A DNA stretch of 64,000 nt from Fibrobacter intestinalis (GCF_900167415.1 NZ_FUWU01000002.1:60323-124322), one strand, 5' to 3'. Counted from the stretch's first letter, positions 15,921-25,366 are shown. Made by a program: numbers and translations. Notes: generated from the sequence alone by a model not told the origin.

Positions 15921-18566
15921 ATGTCCGAAACGATGACTTCTGCGCAGGTGCGCAAATCCTTTATCCAGTTTTTTGAATCCAAAGGACACTTGTTTGTCCG
16001 CAGCTCGCCTGTAGTTCCGCACGACGATCCGACGCTGATGTTCACCAATGCGGGCATGAACCAGTTCAAGGCTATTTTCTTGGGAGACAATCCGAAGGGC
16101 TGGAAACGCGTCTGCAACAGCCAAAAGTGCCTTCGCGTTTCGGGAAAGCACAACGATTTGGATGTGGTGGGTCGTGACAATTACCATCATACATTCTTTG
16201 AAATGCTCGGCAACTGGAGCTTTGGCGACTATTACAAGAAAGAAGCGATTAGTTGGGCGTGGGAACTTTTGACCGAAGTTTGGAAGCTCCCGAAAGAACG
16301 CCTTTTTGCGACCGTCTATAAAGAAGACGACGAAGCTTGGCAAATCTGGAAAGAGGTTTCCGGACTTCCCGACGACCGCATCATGCGCTTTGACGAACAC
16401 AGCAACTTTTGGGAAATGGGCGATACCGGTCCGTGCGGTCCCTGTTCCGAAATCCACTACGACCGTGGCGACCTCGCTACGCAGGCTGAAACGTTCAAGG
16501 ACCCCATCAAGGGCGTGAACGGCGAAAACGACCGCTACATTGAAATTTGGAACAACGTGTTCATGCAATACGAGCGTCTGTCTAGTGGAGAACTTGTTCC
16601 GCTCAAAGCGAAGAACGTCGATACGGGCATGGGCTTTGAACGCATCTGCGCGATTCTTCAGGGGAAGACCAGCAACTACGACACCGACGTGTTCACGCCG
16701 ATTATCCAGAAGGTCGCGGAACTTTCCGGCGTTCCTTACAACGAAGGTGCCGAAGGGACTCCGCATCGGGTGATTGCCGACCATTTGCGGGCGTTGTCGT
16801 TCGCCATTGCGGACGGAGCGTTGCCCTCTAACGAAGGCCGCGGGTATGTGCTGCGTCGGATTTTGCGCCGAGCCAGTCGCTTTGCGCGTCTCTTAGGGCA
16901 GAATAAGCCGTTTGTCTGCCGTCTGGTCTCCGTCCTTGCCGATACGATGGGCGAAGCCTTTCCCGAAATCCGCGAACGCCAGGATTTTGTGGCTTCCGTA
17001 ATCCAGAGCGAAGAGGAAAGCTTTATCCGCACCCTCGATTCCGGTTTGGAACGTTTCGCCGCTCTCTCCGAAGGCCTTGCCAAAGGCGAAAAAATTTCGG
17101 GCGACAAGGTCTTCCTCCTTTATGACACCTATGGATTCCCGCCGGATCTGACAGGCATTCTCGCCGAAGAAAAGGGCCTTTTAATCGACGAAGAAGGCTA
17201 CGAGAAATGTATGGAAGAACAGAAGGCGCGTGCTCGTGCCAACATGAAGCAGGGCATCAACACGATGGGAACCGAAGGCTGGACGGCCTACAGCGATGCG
17301 AGTACGCATTTCGTCGGTTACGAACAAAGTTCCTGCGAAACAAAAATCGTGCGCTTCCGGGAAGACAAAGGGGTTTTGAACATCGTCTTGGAAAACTCTC
17401 CGTTTTATGCGGAAATGGGCGGTCAGGTCGGCGACAAGGGGACTCTCGTTTCGGGCGGTTTGGAAATCGCCGTATTCGATACCGTCAAGGTGAACGATAC
17501 CGCCATCTGCCGGGGCAAGGTGATCAAAGGCGAAGCGAACAAGGAAACGATGTCTGCGCTTTTCTTTGCAACTGTGGATGACGCTCGCCGTTCGGACATC
17601 CGCAAGAACCATTCTGCAACCCACTTGTTGCAAGCCGCTTTGCGCCAGGTTCTCGGAACCCACGTACAGCAGCAGGGCAGCTTTGTTTCCAATGAACTTC
17701 TCCGATTCGATTTTAGCCATTTCAACGCGATGACCGCCGAGGAAATCCAGAAAGTGGAAGACCTGGTGAACGCCAAGGTGATGGAATGCTTGCCGGTGCA
17801 CACCGATGTGATGGATGTGGACGCGGCGAAGGCGAGCGGCGCGATGGCGCTCTTCGGCGAAAAATACGGGGACAAGGTTCGGGTCGTCAAAATGGGCGGT
17901 GCCGAGGAATTTTCCAAAGAACTTTGCGGTGGCTTGCATGTGCAGAACACGGGCAACATCGGGCTGGTGAAAATCATTTCGGAATCCAGCGTTTCGTCCG
18001 GTGTACGCCGTATCGAAGCGGTTTCCGGCAGGGGAGCCTTGGCGCTTCTCCGTGCGGGAACGGAAATTCTTTCGGCCCTTCGCGAACGCCTGCGCTGCAA
18101 AGACGCCGATTTGCTCGCGCGTATCGGCCAGACTTTTGAAAAAACGCAGAGCCTCGAAAAGAGCTTGCAGTCCGTCCGGTTGGAACTCGCCACTTTAGCG
18201 GCAAAGGAACTTTTGCAAGGCGCGGTAAATGTTTGCGGCGTGAAGCTCTATGTCCGCGAAATGGCGGAACCGGAAGACAAGTTCAAGGACTTGCTGGACG
18301 GGGTGCAGAACAATATCGAAGCGGACTCGGTAATCGTCTTGGCGAACAAAGGCGATGGCAGCGGAAGCATCGCTGTCATGGTCGGAAAGAACGTTCAGGC
18401 GAAAGGCATCAAGGCCGGCGATTTGGTTCGAGACTTGGCAAAAGCTTGTGGCGGTAAGGGCGGCGGACGTCCGGATCGCGCGCAGGCGGGGACCCGCGAA
18501 CCAGAAAAAATCAGTGCGGCAATCTCCAACGCCAACAACTGGATCCGCGAAAAAATCGGCGGATAA
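15921..18566 (+). CDS. alaS: Alanine-tRNA ligase
   Basis: Charges tRNA-Ala in the cytoplasm. The 881 residues (normal length) include the N-terminal aminoacylation domain (VRKSFIQFFESKGH, TNAGMNQFK, DTGMGFER), the editing domain with zinc-binding HSATHLLQ and CGGLH, and the C-terminal DHHA1/oligomerisation region ending in GGKGGGRPD. I chose the ATG at 15921, where the AlaS N-terminus begins, with AAGGT upstream; the frame is open to 15780. A perfect terminator follows. It appears monocistronic, with a TATCTTTG promoter element at 15887. Confidence 0.97.
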   Translation: MSETMTSAQVRKSFIQFFESKGHLFVRSSPVVPHDDPTLMFTNAGMNQFKAIFLGDNPKGWKRVCNSQKCLRVSGKHNDLDVVGRDNYHHTFFEMLGNWSFGDYYKKEAISWAWELLTEVWKLPKERLFATVYKEDDEAWQIWKEVSGLPDDRIMRFDEHSNFWEMGDTGPCGPCSEIHYDRGDLATQAETFKDPIKGVNGENDRYIEIWNNVFMQYERLSSGELVPLKAKNVDTGMGFERICAILQGKTSNYDTDVFTPIIQKVAELSGVPYNEGAEGTPHRVIADHLRALSFAIADGALPSNEGRGYVLRRILRRASRFARLLGQNKPFVCRLVSVLADTMGEAFPEIRERQDFVASVIQSEEESFIRTLDSGLERFAALSEGLAKGEKISGDKVFLLYDTYGFPPDLTGILAEEKGLLIDEEGYEKCMEEQKARARANMKQGINTMGTEGWTAYSDASTHFVGYEQSSCETKIVRFREDKGVLNIVLENSPFYAEMGGQVGDKGTLVSGGLEIAVFDTVKVNDTAICRGKVIKGEANKETMSALFFATVDDARRSDIRKNHSATHLLQAALRQVLGTHVQQQGSFVSNELLRFDFSHFNAMTAEEIQKVEDLVNAKVMECLPVHTDVMDVDAAKASGAMALFGEKYGDKVRVVKMGGAEEFSKELCGGLHVQNTGNIGLVKIISESSVSSGVRRIEAVSGRGALALLRAGTEILSALRERLRCKDADLLARIGQTFEKTQSLEKSLQSVRLELATLAAKELLQGAVNVCGVKLYVREMAEPEDKFKDLLDGVQNNIEADSVIVLANKGDGSGSIAVMVGKNVQAKGIKAGDLVRDLAKACGGKGGGRPDRAQAGTREPEKISAAISNANNWIREKIGG

Positions 18567-18593
18567 GAATCTCTGTTTGCAAACGGAAAATCA

Positions 18594-18626
18594 AACATCC
18601 GCAAGTCTTGACTTGCGGATGTTTTT
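18594..18626 (+). terminator. Terminator of alaS
   Basis: AACATCCGCAAGTC pairs perfectly with GACTTGCGGATGTT, followed by TTT. It starts 28 bases after the alaS stop. The inverse strand also has a short run of A, so it is mainly a plus-strand terminator. Confidence 0.9.
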
Positions 18627-18646
18627 GTCTGGAAGAGGATTTTCAG

Positions 18647-19282
18647 TCAAAGCTGACCAGGCAAAACCTTTTTCTCCTTGTAAGGAAAAAGGCGGTCAAA
18701 TTCTTCGACATTGTTTTCGCAGACAAAATAACCGTCCGGATCTCGGTAAGTTCCGCGTGCCCCGTCCAAAAAACCGGGAACGAGTTCTTTTAGCAGAAAA
18801 TAAGGAGCGTTAGGATCATCGGCGTATCGGATTCCTCGGTCTTTTGCCAATTCAAATCCGCATTTCCCGTAGAATTGGATATTTCCGCAGATGGCGATGC
18901 AACCCGCGCCCATCTCCTTTGCCCGGTTCAATGCGTATTCCAACAGATGCTTTCCGATGCCTTGGCGCTGCTTGTCGGGGCGAACGCTGAAAGGTCCGAA
19001 GGTCATGATGGGAAGACTTTTTCGAGGAGGCGTTGATGGCTCGTCCAGCATAATTTCGCTTTGTGAAAACATAATGTGGGCGAGGATTTCACGGCTAGCC
19101 GTTTCCAGTACAAGGCTCAATTCCGGAATAAATTCGGGACGGCTTCGGTAACGGTGCAAAACGCAATGTTCCACGCATCCGGGCCTGTAGATGTTCCAGA
19201 AGGCGTTTCGGGTTAAGTTTTCCACAGCGAAAAAATCGGCGGGGGTTTCCTGTCGTATGGTGAATGAAAAATTGGGGTTCAT
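18647..19282 (-). CDS. GNAT-family N-acetyltransferase
   Basis: A 211-residue cytoplasmic acetyltransferase. The acetyl-CoA-binding motif is at PDKQRQGIGKHLLEYALNRA (about residues 103-122), preceded by the strand MTFGPFSVR and followed by CIAICGNIQFYGKCGFE, which is typical of the YhbS-type subgroup. The N-terminus (FTIRQETPADFFAVENLTRNAF) is the usual GNAT start. The substrate is unknown. It stands alone, convergent with alaS. Confidence 0.8.
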   Translation of the reverse strand: MNPNFSFTIRQETPADFFAVENLTRNAFWNIYRPGCVEHCVLHRYRSRPEFIPELSLVLETASREILAHIMFSQSEIMLDEPSTPPRKSLPIMTFGPFSVRPDKQRQGIGKHLLEYALNRAKEMGAGCIAICGNIQFYGKCGFELAKDRGIRYADDPNAPYFLLKELVPGFLDGARGTYRDPDGYFVCENNVEEFDRLFPYKEKKVLPGQL

Positions 19283-19818
19283 TGTTTAAATCCTTTTTTG
19301 CGGGAACAGCGTATATCATTACAAGTTCCTCGGTGAAATTTTTGTTTTCCGGCAAAACCGTTCGGCTCTACCGGCAGGAAACAATGAACCGCATTTTTTG
19401 GATAAAAGTCATCCAACTCCGTGAAAAGTTTTTTCGAATGTAGCAAATGCGCCTTTTTTGGGGGGACTATATACAAAATTCCACCCGATTTGCTTGGTTG
19501 GTGTGCTTCGACTAGTTCGCAGTTACCGAGCTTGCCGAGGTGCACTAACCGGCGGTCCCTGAGTTTATCGAAGGGCAGGGACCAGTTGGGAGTTATGAGT
19601 TGGGAGTTGGGACTGAGAACTGGGAACTTAAATCGCGATTGTTGGGGCTGCCTCTAACCCAAAGGCTTAGAAGTCGCCGTTTTGGTTGGTGTTTTCGGAA
19701 TCGCTTTGACATAAATGTTTGACGCGGAGTTTTATCGATTCGCAAAAAACAAAAACGCATCAAAATGAGCAAAACTTTTGATGCGAAACCCTAAAGTAGG
19801 AAATGGGGGACTTTGAAC
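19283..19818. other. Intergenic region with dispersed repeats
   Basis: No convincing gene. It holds the TTCCACCCGATTTGCTTGGT repeat (about 19479-19501), a tract of GGGAGTTATGAGTTGGGAG type (19575-19620), and the sigma-factor terminator (19756-19785). The 88-codon minus frame at 19279-19545 is read through these repeats and has no family resemblance. Confidence 0.6.
19741..19785 (-). terminator. Terminator of the sigma-factor gene
   Basis: On the minus strand, CGCATCAAAAG pairs with TTTTGATGCG and is followed by TTTTTGTTTTTTGCG. It lies 34 bases past the stop codon. Confidence 0.85.
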
Positions 19819-20631
19819 TTACTTGTTGATGGCCGCCAAAAAAGCGTCCTTCTTTTCTTGCAGAAAATCCCGGCTGTTGTATTTGCGAATGCGGCGAAGA
19901 GCCTGATCGCGAAGCTGGCGTACGCGTTCGTGGGAAATGTTCATGGATTCGCCCACTTCGCGGAGAGTCTGCGGAGCTTCCAAATTGATGCCGAAAATGC
20001 CTTCGATGACCTTGGCTTCCCGTTCCGGCAATTGCTCCATCAATTCCTTGGAAAGGTTTTCCACGCTTTGGATTTCGGAATCGGATTCAGGATTCGACGC
20101 CCTGCCGTCGGCCAAAACTTCGCCATAAGTCGCTTTGGAATCGGCTTTGAGCGGGCTGTCAAACGAAACGCCGCGTTGCCCGATTTGAATCAGTTCCCGG
20201 ATGTCTTCGCTGATTTCCTTGCCGCGGGACTGTTCGTGCAAAGCCTTGCGGACTCTTAAATGCTGGTTTGCGGGCAGACGGATAAGGTTTCCTTGCTCGT
20301 TGATCGCCCGGGTGATGTAAGCCTTGATCCACCAGACGCCGTAGCTGATGAATTTCAGGCCGCGGGTATGTTCAAAACTTTCGATGGCGCGCACAAGCCC
20401 CATGGCTCCTTCGCTCACCAGATCCGGTAGGGGAATCGGGCAGCCGCGGTATTGGATGGCGACTTTCAAAACAAAGCGCATATTTGCGGAAATGAGTTTC
20501 TGACGGGCGATTTTGTCGCCTTCTTTGGCTTTTTGAAACAGAATCTGTTCTTCTTCGCGGGTAAGGGGTGCCGTTTTACGTATATCGTCCAAATAGCGTT
20601 TCAGGGTTACATCTGTGGAATCAATATGCAT
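19819..20631 (-). CDS. Sigma-70 family RNA polymerase sigma factor, probably the primary sigma
   Basis: A 270-residue sigma factor with region 1.2 (VTLKRYLDDIRKTAPLTREEE), region 2 (ANMRFVLKVAIQYRG, DLVSEGAMGLVRAIESFEHTRGLKFISYGVWWIK), region 3 and region 4 with a helix-turn-helix (TLREVGESMNISHERVRQLR). Region 1.1 is absent. That architecture and length match primary sigma factors of Bacteroidetes (family knowledge), which read TAnnTTTG promoters, and such elements occur in this window. I infer it is RpoD/SigA; a group 2 factor is possible. AAAGGAT precedes the ATG. It has its own terminator. Confidence 0.88.
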   Translation of the reverse strand: MHIDSTDVTLKRYLDDIRKTAPLTREEEQILFQKAKEGDKIARQKLISANMRFVLKVAIQYRGCPIPLPDLVSEGAMGLVRAIESFEHTRGLKFISYGVWWIKAYITRAINEQGNLIRLPANQHLRVRKALHEQSRGKEISEDIRELIQIGQRGVSFDSPLKADSKATYGEVLADGRASNPESDSEIQSVENLSKELMEQLPEREAKVIEGIFGINLEAPQTLREVGESMNISHERVRQLRDQALRRIRKYNSRDFLQEKKDAFLAAINK

Positions 20632-20942
20632 CTATTATCCTTTTTTCTATAATATCGCTTTTTTTTAGAGCAAGGAACGTGCCAATCATGTAAATTTTTT
20701 AGGATTGTGAAAAAGGGCACTCATTTTGGAAAATTTTATGGCTGGCATAGAAAAAAAGCCGTTCTGGTTGAAGTGAATTGGCGTCTGGATGGGCATGTCT
20801 TTTTGCATTCGTTGAAAATATAGTAAATAAATGATGACGTTTTGATGTTAAATGTAATCTATTTTGTCCATTTTGGGAAAAGAATCTCCGATTCGATGTG
20901 TTTTTTGTTATGCAAGGGCAAAAATCCTATATTTGAAGCCGT
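20632..20942. other. Divergent promoter region, sigma factor / methyltransferase
   Basis: 311 AT-rich bases. The minus side holds the sigma-gene leader with a TATTAT-like -10 near 20650. The plus side holds the promoter described at 20905-20935. No gene is seen. Confidence 0.5.
20905..20935 (+). promoter_or_regulatory. Promoter of the methyltransferase gene (leaderless)
   Basis: TTGTTA (20905-20910), a 17-nt spacer, then TATATTTG (20928-20935). The ATG at 20943 is 7 nt further on, so transcription should start at or within a few bases of it. No ribosome binding site is present. Confidence 0.6.
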
Positions 20943-21731
20943 ATGACAATTCAAGAACCGGATCAATCCGTCTGGGATCGCTTTTGGGCGCGTAAAAAAG
21001 ATCTGTCTAAGGTCTATCCTGCTTCGCCGACGATTTTGAAGACGATTTACAAGCATTTCCCGAATGTGCGGGGAATGAAAATTTTGGAAGTAGGACCCGG
21101 TTCGGGTCGCGACAGCGCGGACTTGGCAAAACAGGGCGCAGATGTCTATGTTCTCGATTTTTCGGCGGAAAGCTTAAAAACCGTAGAAGCATTGCGGATT
21201 CGGGAACATCTGGAAGAAAATCTGCATTGCATCCGCGGAGACGCTTTCCATTCTCCGTTTCCGGACGGTACTTTTGACTTGGTGTTCCATCAGGGATTGG
21301 CGGAACATTTTGTGGATCCGCAGCCGCTGATCGAGGAAAATTTCCGGATTGTAAAACCGGGCGGCTATTTCCTTTGCGATGTCCCGCAGACATTCCACTT
21401 ATATACAGTCGTCAAGCACATTCTGATTGCGATGAAAAAGTGGTTTGCAGGTTGGGAAACGCAATTTACCATCGGTCAATTGCGCCGTCTGGTGAAAAGT
21501 TCGGGTTTTCAAATCCGCTATGAATATGGCGACTGGATGCGCCCGAATTTCTTTTATCGTTCTTTCCGGGAATTGTGTTTTAAATTCAACGTGGAATTGC
21601 CGAAGTATCCGTTTGCTGGTACCGCTTACCAAAAAGCGAACAACTGGATTTTGGACCGCTTTGACAGGATCGCGCTTTCGCGCTATACGCAGCTGTCTAT
21701 CGGGATTCTTTCGCAAAAGCCCAAAGAATAA
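20943..21731 (+). CDS. Class I SAM-dependent methyltransferase
   Basis: A 262-residue methyltransferase. Motif I is LEVGPGSGRDSADLA (about residues 49-63), with a following acidic strand end VYVLDFSAESL and a post-motif GTFDLVFHQGLAEHF, the Methyltransf_11-type fold. The C-terminal third (W/F-rich, KYPFAGTAYQKANN) is not typical of a specific family. The substrate is unknown; the neighbouring membrane flippase-like protein suggests lipid or glycan modification (inference). It starts without a ribosome binding site just after a TATATTTG element. Confidence 0.8.
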   Translation: MTIQEPDQSVWDRFWARKKDLSKVYPASPTILKTIYKHFPNVRGMKILEVGPGSGRDSADLAKQGADVYVLDFSAESLKTVEALRIREHLEENLHCIRGDAFHSPFPDGTFDLVFHQGLAEHFVDPQPLIEENFRIVKPGGYFLCDVPQTFHLYTVVKHILIAMKKWFAGWETQFTIGQLRRLVKSSGFQIRYEYGDWMRPNFFYRSFRELCFKFNVELPKYPFAGTAYQKANNWILDRFDRIALSRYTQLSIGILSQKPKE

Positions 21732-21824
21732 ATTTCCATGGCAAGAAAAATTTTCCTGAAAAGGCTTTAATGCTCCCGGGTCGAGGAAAAAGAGTTTGTA
21801 TTTTCAAAGGATGAATTTGCATTG

Positions 21825-22805
21825 ATGAATGCTCGGGTAAAGTCCTCTTTGATTTTTGGCGTAAAGCTGCTGGTCACTCTCGTCCCGTGTTACTTTGTCT
21901 ATAATAAGATCGTCGGCACGCCGGGTTGGGATACGGGCGACATTTGGGATCTGTTTTCCGCAGCATCTATCCGTCCGCTTTTCATCGCTTTGCTCTGCCT
22001 TTTCCTCTCTAATTTTACGGGCTGCCTGCAATGGAAGTTGCTGCTTGAAAAGCAGGGCGTCCGCTTGGGCTTTGGACATCTGGTAAAGCTCTATTTCGTC
22101 GGTTTGTTCTTCAACAATTTCATGCCGGGAAATGTCGGTGGCGATTTAAAAAAAGTTTATGATATTCGAATGCAGGGCGACCAGAAAACGTTGGGCGGGG
22201 GGCTTACTGCGACTTTTTTTGACCGTCTTTTCGGGCTTTTCTTTTTGAATGTTCTGGCTCTGGCCGTGGGCTTCCTCTTCTTTGTCCACGATCCGGAACA
22301 GCGTCTGTTCCTTTTGCCTTCGTTCTGGGTGTTTTTGGGATTTTGCACTTTGTTTGCGGGGCTTTTCAGCAAACGCCTGGGCCGCATTTTCGCCTGGTTC
22401 TCGGGAAAGATTTTTCCGGCTCGAGTCCAGATTCGCATTCTCCATTTTCAGGAGCGCTTCCAGCAATTTCGCAGCGGAAGGCTTTGGGTGCACATCACGA
22501 TTCTTTCTGCCGTGACGCAGAGCTTGCGGGTTGTCGTGCATTTCTTTTGCGGGCTGGCCATCGGCCTTTCCATCGATGTGTCGTGGTATTTTTTCTTCAT
22601 CCCGATGGTCGCCGTTGTCAGTGCGCTGCCCATTTCCATCGGCGGTTTTGGACCGAGAGAGCTTCTCGCTCAATCGCTTTTTGAACGGATCGGAACTCCG
22701 GGACTTTCTGCGGTGATGGTGCAGTTGCTTGCCTACTTGGTCAGTCTGGTGGTAAGCCTCTTTGGTGCCGTCTTCTTCCTGTCCGAAAAGAAAAAACGCC
22801 GCTAG
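21825..22805 (+). CDS. Flippase-like membrane protein (lysylphosphatidylglycerol synthase TM family)
   Basis: About 326 residues with seven to eight hydrophobic segments. The motifs FFNNFMPGNVGGDLKKVYD and ISIGGFGPRELLAQSLFER are characteristic of the LPG_synthase_TM/UPF0104 family, proteins thought to flip or transport lipid-linked substrates in the inner membrane. The ATG at 21825 is preceded by TTG, and AAAGGA lies 13 nt upstream, so the start may be the TTG at 21822. It follows the methyltransferase by about 90 bases and may share its transcript. Confidence 0.8.
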   Translation: MNARVKSSLIFGVKLLVTLVPCYFVYNKIVGTPGWDTGDIWDLFSAASIRPLFIALLCLFLSNFTGCLQWKLLLEKQGVRLGFGHLVKLYFVGLFFNNFMPGNVGGDLKKVYDIRMQGDQKTLGGGLTATFFDRLFGLFFLNVLALAVGFLFFVHDPEQRLFLLPSFWVFLGFCTLFAGLFSKRLGRIFAWFSGKIFPARVQIRILHFQERFQQFRSGRLWVHITILSAVTQSLRVVVHFFCGLAIGLSIDVSWYFFFIPMVAVVSALPISIGGFGPRELLAQSLFERIGTPGLSAVMVQLLAYLVSLVVSLFGAVFFLSEKKKRR

Positions 22806-22840
22806 CCTTAGCGACGTCCGAGGAAAAAGGGGCTTGCTTT

Positions 22841-25009
22841 CTAGCCGTTTTTGGCGCGAAGGAATTGTTCGTAAACAAGAGGGACGAGTTCGGTTTTCGG
22901 ATTGATGGGGTGGTCTTCGGCGAGAACCTTCACATCGACGGGTTCCAGAATGGTGGATTTGACAATGACTTTGTCCGTATTTTTCCGGGATTCCCATGTC
23001 TCGCGGGAGCCTTCAATGTAAATGGGGAGAATCGTGGCGTTGAGGTCGGAGGCAAGGCGGAATGCTCCGCTTTTAAATGGTTTGACCGTGCCGTCTTTGC
23101 TGCGGGTTCCTTCCGGGAAAACAAAAACGTGAACGGTTTCCTTTGAATTTTCGATGCGCTCTTTGATGATTTTGCCCGTTTTGGAATTTTGGCGATCGAC
23201 GAAGATGCAATGCAGAGCTTTCATCCAGAAATTGAGGAACGGAATGTAGGTGAGTTCCTTTTTGGCAAAAAAGCCGATGGTTCGCCCGAGCGAAAGGAAG
23301 ACGATGGGAATGTCGAAATAGGACTGATGATTTCCGACGACAAAAACCGGACGGTTCCAATCCACGTGGGAAAGGGCGGACTGGTTTGCAATGTCGATTT
23401 GTACCCGCAGCACTTTAAAACAATACTTCGCAAAATCCTGAACGTGAAAATCTACCCAGGCGTCCACCGTTTTTTTCATCAGGAATCGACGAAATAAAAA
23501 GCGAGGAGTGGCGAAAATCATGTAAGACAGGATAAGCAGAACGCAACGAATCTTAAAAAGAAAAAGAGGCATGGGCGACTTCTCCAGAACAGGTCTGTCC
23601 AAATAGCAGAGAAAGCGGGACGGCTTGAATTCGGAAAGACGGCCTTTCCAAAAACGTTTTTTACAATATAATAAAATCAATACCGCTTCTGCGCGGGTGA
23701 CTCCCACATAAAATAGACGTTTTTCTTCTTCCAGCTGGCGTTTTCTTTGCTTTCTCGTTCCCTCGCATTCTCCCGGTGTCAGCCTTTCGGCGAGTCCGGC
23801 GTAAAAGACGACCGTGTATTGAAGGCCCTTGGAGCCATGGACGGTCTCCACGTGCACTCCCGGAATTTCTGGCGAGTCCTCTTCGGCTTCCCGGAAAGTG
23901 GGAATGGAAAAATCGGCAAGGGCTTCTTCGTAGTAGAGTCGCTGTCGGTTGTAGCGCACGAGAATCGCAAAGTGGCTAAATTCCAGGTCGTAGGCGGTTC
24001 GCAGTTCCCGGATTTTGGCGACAATCCGGAGCATTTCTATTTGCGGGTTGTCGCTTTCCCATATTTCGGGCCTTCTATTTTCTAAAAAAAGCGGATTTTG
24101 GGAATGATTTCCCGCCCGGAGCGTTTTTCGCAAAAGCAGCGGCTTTTCTTTGAAGATGTTGTTTGCCAAGTACAGCACTTGAGGAACGGAACGGTAATTC
24201 CATTCGAGCCGCAGCAATTGGGAATGGGGAAAGTCCCTGCGGAAACGAAGGATGTTTCCGATGTCCGCCCCGCGAAACCCGTAAATCGCCTGATCGTCAT
24301 CGCCGACAGCAAAAAGGTGCGGACGGTCTCCCAGAATGGCGCGCACCAGAAGATATTGGGACTGGTTGATGTCCTGGTATTCGTCCACGAGAATTTCCTG
24401 GAAACGTTGCTGGATTTCCTGCTTGACTTGGGCGTTGTTCTGCAAAAGATCTGTAGAAAGGTAGATCAGGTCTTCAAAAACGATATTGCCCGATTGCAGG
24501 ATGCTTTCTTGAATGGGCTTTAATTTGCGGACGAGTTTATGTGAAAGGCGAGGATTGAAAAGCTCCTCCCTGGAAAGCTTTCGCGCGGCGATGCGCCTTT
24601 CGGAAAGGGCGCAAGCGAAATATTCGGATTCTTCGGAAACGGGTTTCGGCACTTTTTGAAAACCGGCCAGTTCCCAGCCGAATTTTCCATTGAACTTTTC
24701 CCGCAAAATGGAATAAGCCAGGGAGTGGAAGGTGCTCAAGCGGATATCCGCATCGGGGAACAGTTTCTGCACGCGTTCCCGCATTTCCTGCGCCGCTTTG
24801 GCGGTGAAAGTCAGCGCCAGAATCGATTCGGGCTTGACTCCTTGCAGGACTCGCCATTGGATGCGCCTTGTCAGCACGGCGGTTTTTCCCGAACCGGCGG
24901 CGGCAAGGATCATCAGCGGGCCGTTTTGGGCGTGGTCGTAGAGGACCGCATTTCTCTGATCACTGTTGAGGCCTTTCAGAATTTCCTTTTCCATTTCGTC
25001 TCTTTCCAT
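22841..25009 (-). CDS. UvrD/Rep-type helicase fused in frame to a PlsC-type acyltransferase
   Basis: A 722-residue chimera. Residues 1-475 are a shortened superfamily 1A helicase: Walker A AAAGSGKT (36-43), TFTAKAAQEM, VDEYQD (208-213), GDDDQAIYGFRG (236-247), TVHGSKGLQ (389-397), VGVTRAE (435-441). Residues 480-722 are a 1-acylglycerol-3-phosphate acyltransferase: hydrophobic anchor (480-512), NHQSYFD (560-566, the HX4D box), FPEGTRS (631-637). The start at 25009 has GAGGAAAAT upstream. Met480 (codon at 23572) has its own GGAGAAG with 6-nt spacing, so a free acyltransferase may also be made. A lost stop codon between two adjacent genes would explain it. Confidence 0.85.
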   Translation of the reverse strand: MERDEMEKEILKGLNSDQRNAVLYDHAQNGPLMILAAAGSGKTAVLTRRIQWRVLQGVKPESILALTFTAKAAQEMRERVQKLFPDADIRLSTFHSLAYSILREKFNGKFGWELAGFQKVPKPVSEESEYFACALSERRIAARKLSREELFNPRLSHKLVRKLKPIQESILQSGNIVFEDLIYLSTDLLQNNAQVKQEIQQRFQEILVDEYQDINQSQYLLVRAILGDRPHLFAVGDDDQAIYGFRGADIGNILRFRRDFPHSQLLRLEWNYRSVPQVLYLANNIFKEKPLLLRKTLRAGNHSQNPLFLENRRPEIWESDNPQIEMLRIVAKIRELRTAYDLEFSHFAILVRYNRQRLYYEEALADFSIPTFREAEEDSPEIPGVHVETVHGSKGLQYTVVFYAGLAERLTPGECEGTRKQRKRQLEEEKRLFYVGVTRAEAVLILLYCKKRFWKGRLSEFKPSRFLCYLDRPVLEKSPMPLFLFKIRCVLLILSYMIFATPRFLFRRFLMKKTVDAWVDFHVQDFAKYCFKVLRVQIDIANQSALSHVDWNRPVFVVGNHQSYFDIPIVFLSLGRTIGFFAKKELTYIPFLNFWMKALHCIFVDRQNSKTGKIIKERIENSKETVHVFVFPEGTRSKDGTVKPFKSGAFRLASDLNATILPIYIEGSRETWESRKNTDKVIVKSTILEPVDVKVLAEDHPINPKTELVPLVYEQFLRAKNG
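23570..23590 (-). promoter_or_regulatory. Internal ribosome binding site and start before the acyltransferase domain
   Basis: GGAGAAG followed by 6 nt and an in-frame ATG (23572) at the junction of the helicase and acyltransferase domains. It would yield a stand-alone PlsC of 243 residues beginning MPLFLFKIR. Confidence 0.5.
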
Positions 25010-25366
25010 ATTTTCCTCTTTGAAAGTCGGTGGACTTTTGCCCGAATCTGTCTCTATGGGTGTAAACGCTCGAAACGGGAAAAATGGGAAAAAGCATTCG
25101 ATTTTTTTTCTGAATGATGAAATGAAATTTTTGGCAAGGGGTTGTACGAAAATTTTCGGTGGATAAGTTGTGATTTTTGATGTAGTCTGTTTGGTGAAAT
25201 CGTGGTCATTCAAATGGTTATATATTCTGAATAAAATGCCGACCGCCGGTTTTGGCGGTTTTTAGCGGTTTCTGAGTTTTTTTGCGCTGGCCAGTCCTTT
25301 TTAACGCGTTTTTATTAAATTCTCGCCAGTTTTGATTTGAAACCTTTGTGAGATGATTGGGTCGAA
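25010..25366. other. Region upstream of dnaA
   Basis: An AT-rich 357-base gap between divergent genes. It has one near-match to a DnaA box (TTATCCACC on the minus strand, 25158-25166), a possible -10 TATATT near 25219-25224, and a GC hairpin ACCGCC-GGTTTT-GGCGGT followed by TTTT at 25242-25263. If transcription of dnaA starts near 25230, this hairpin would act as an early terminator or attenuator. No origin-like cluster of DnaA boxes is seen. Confidence 0.45.
25242..25263 (+). terminator. Terminator-like hairpin in the dnaA leader
   Basis: A 6-bp perfect GC stem (ACCGCC/GGCGGT) with a 6-nt loop and TTTT. It lies 104 bases before the dnaA ATG and about 12-20 bases after a possible -10, the position of an attenuator. 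Confidence 0.4.

Noticed and set aside
19279..19545. 88-codon minus frame
   Set aside because: Read largely through dispersed repeats and without a ribosome binding site or known relatives.
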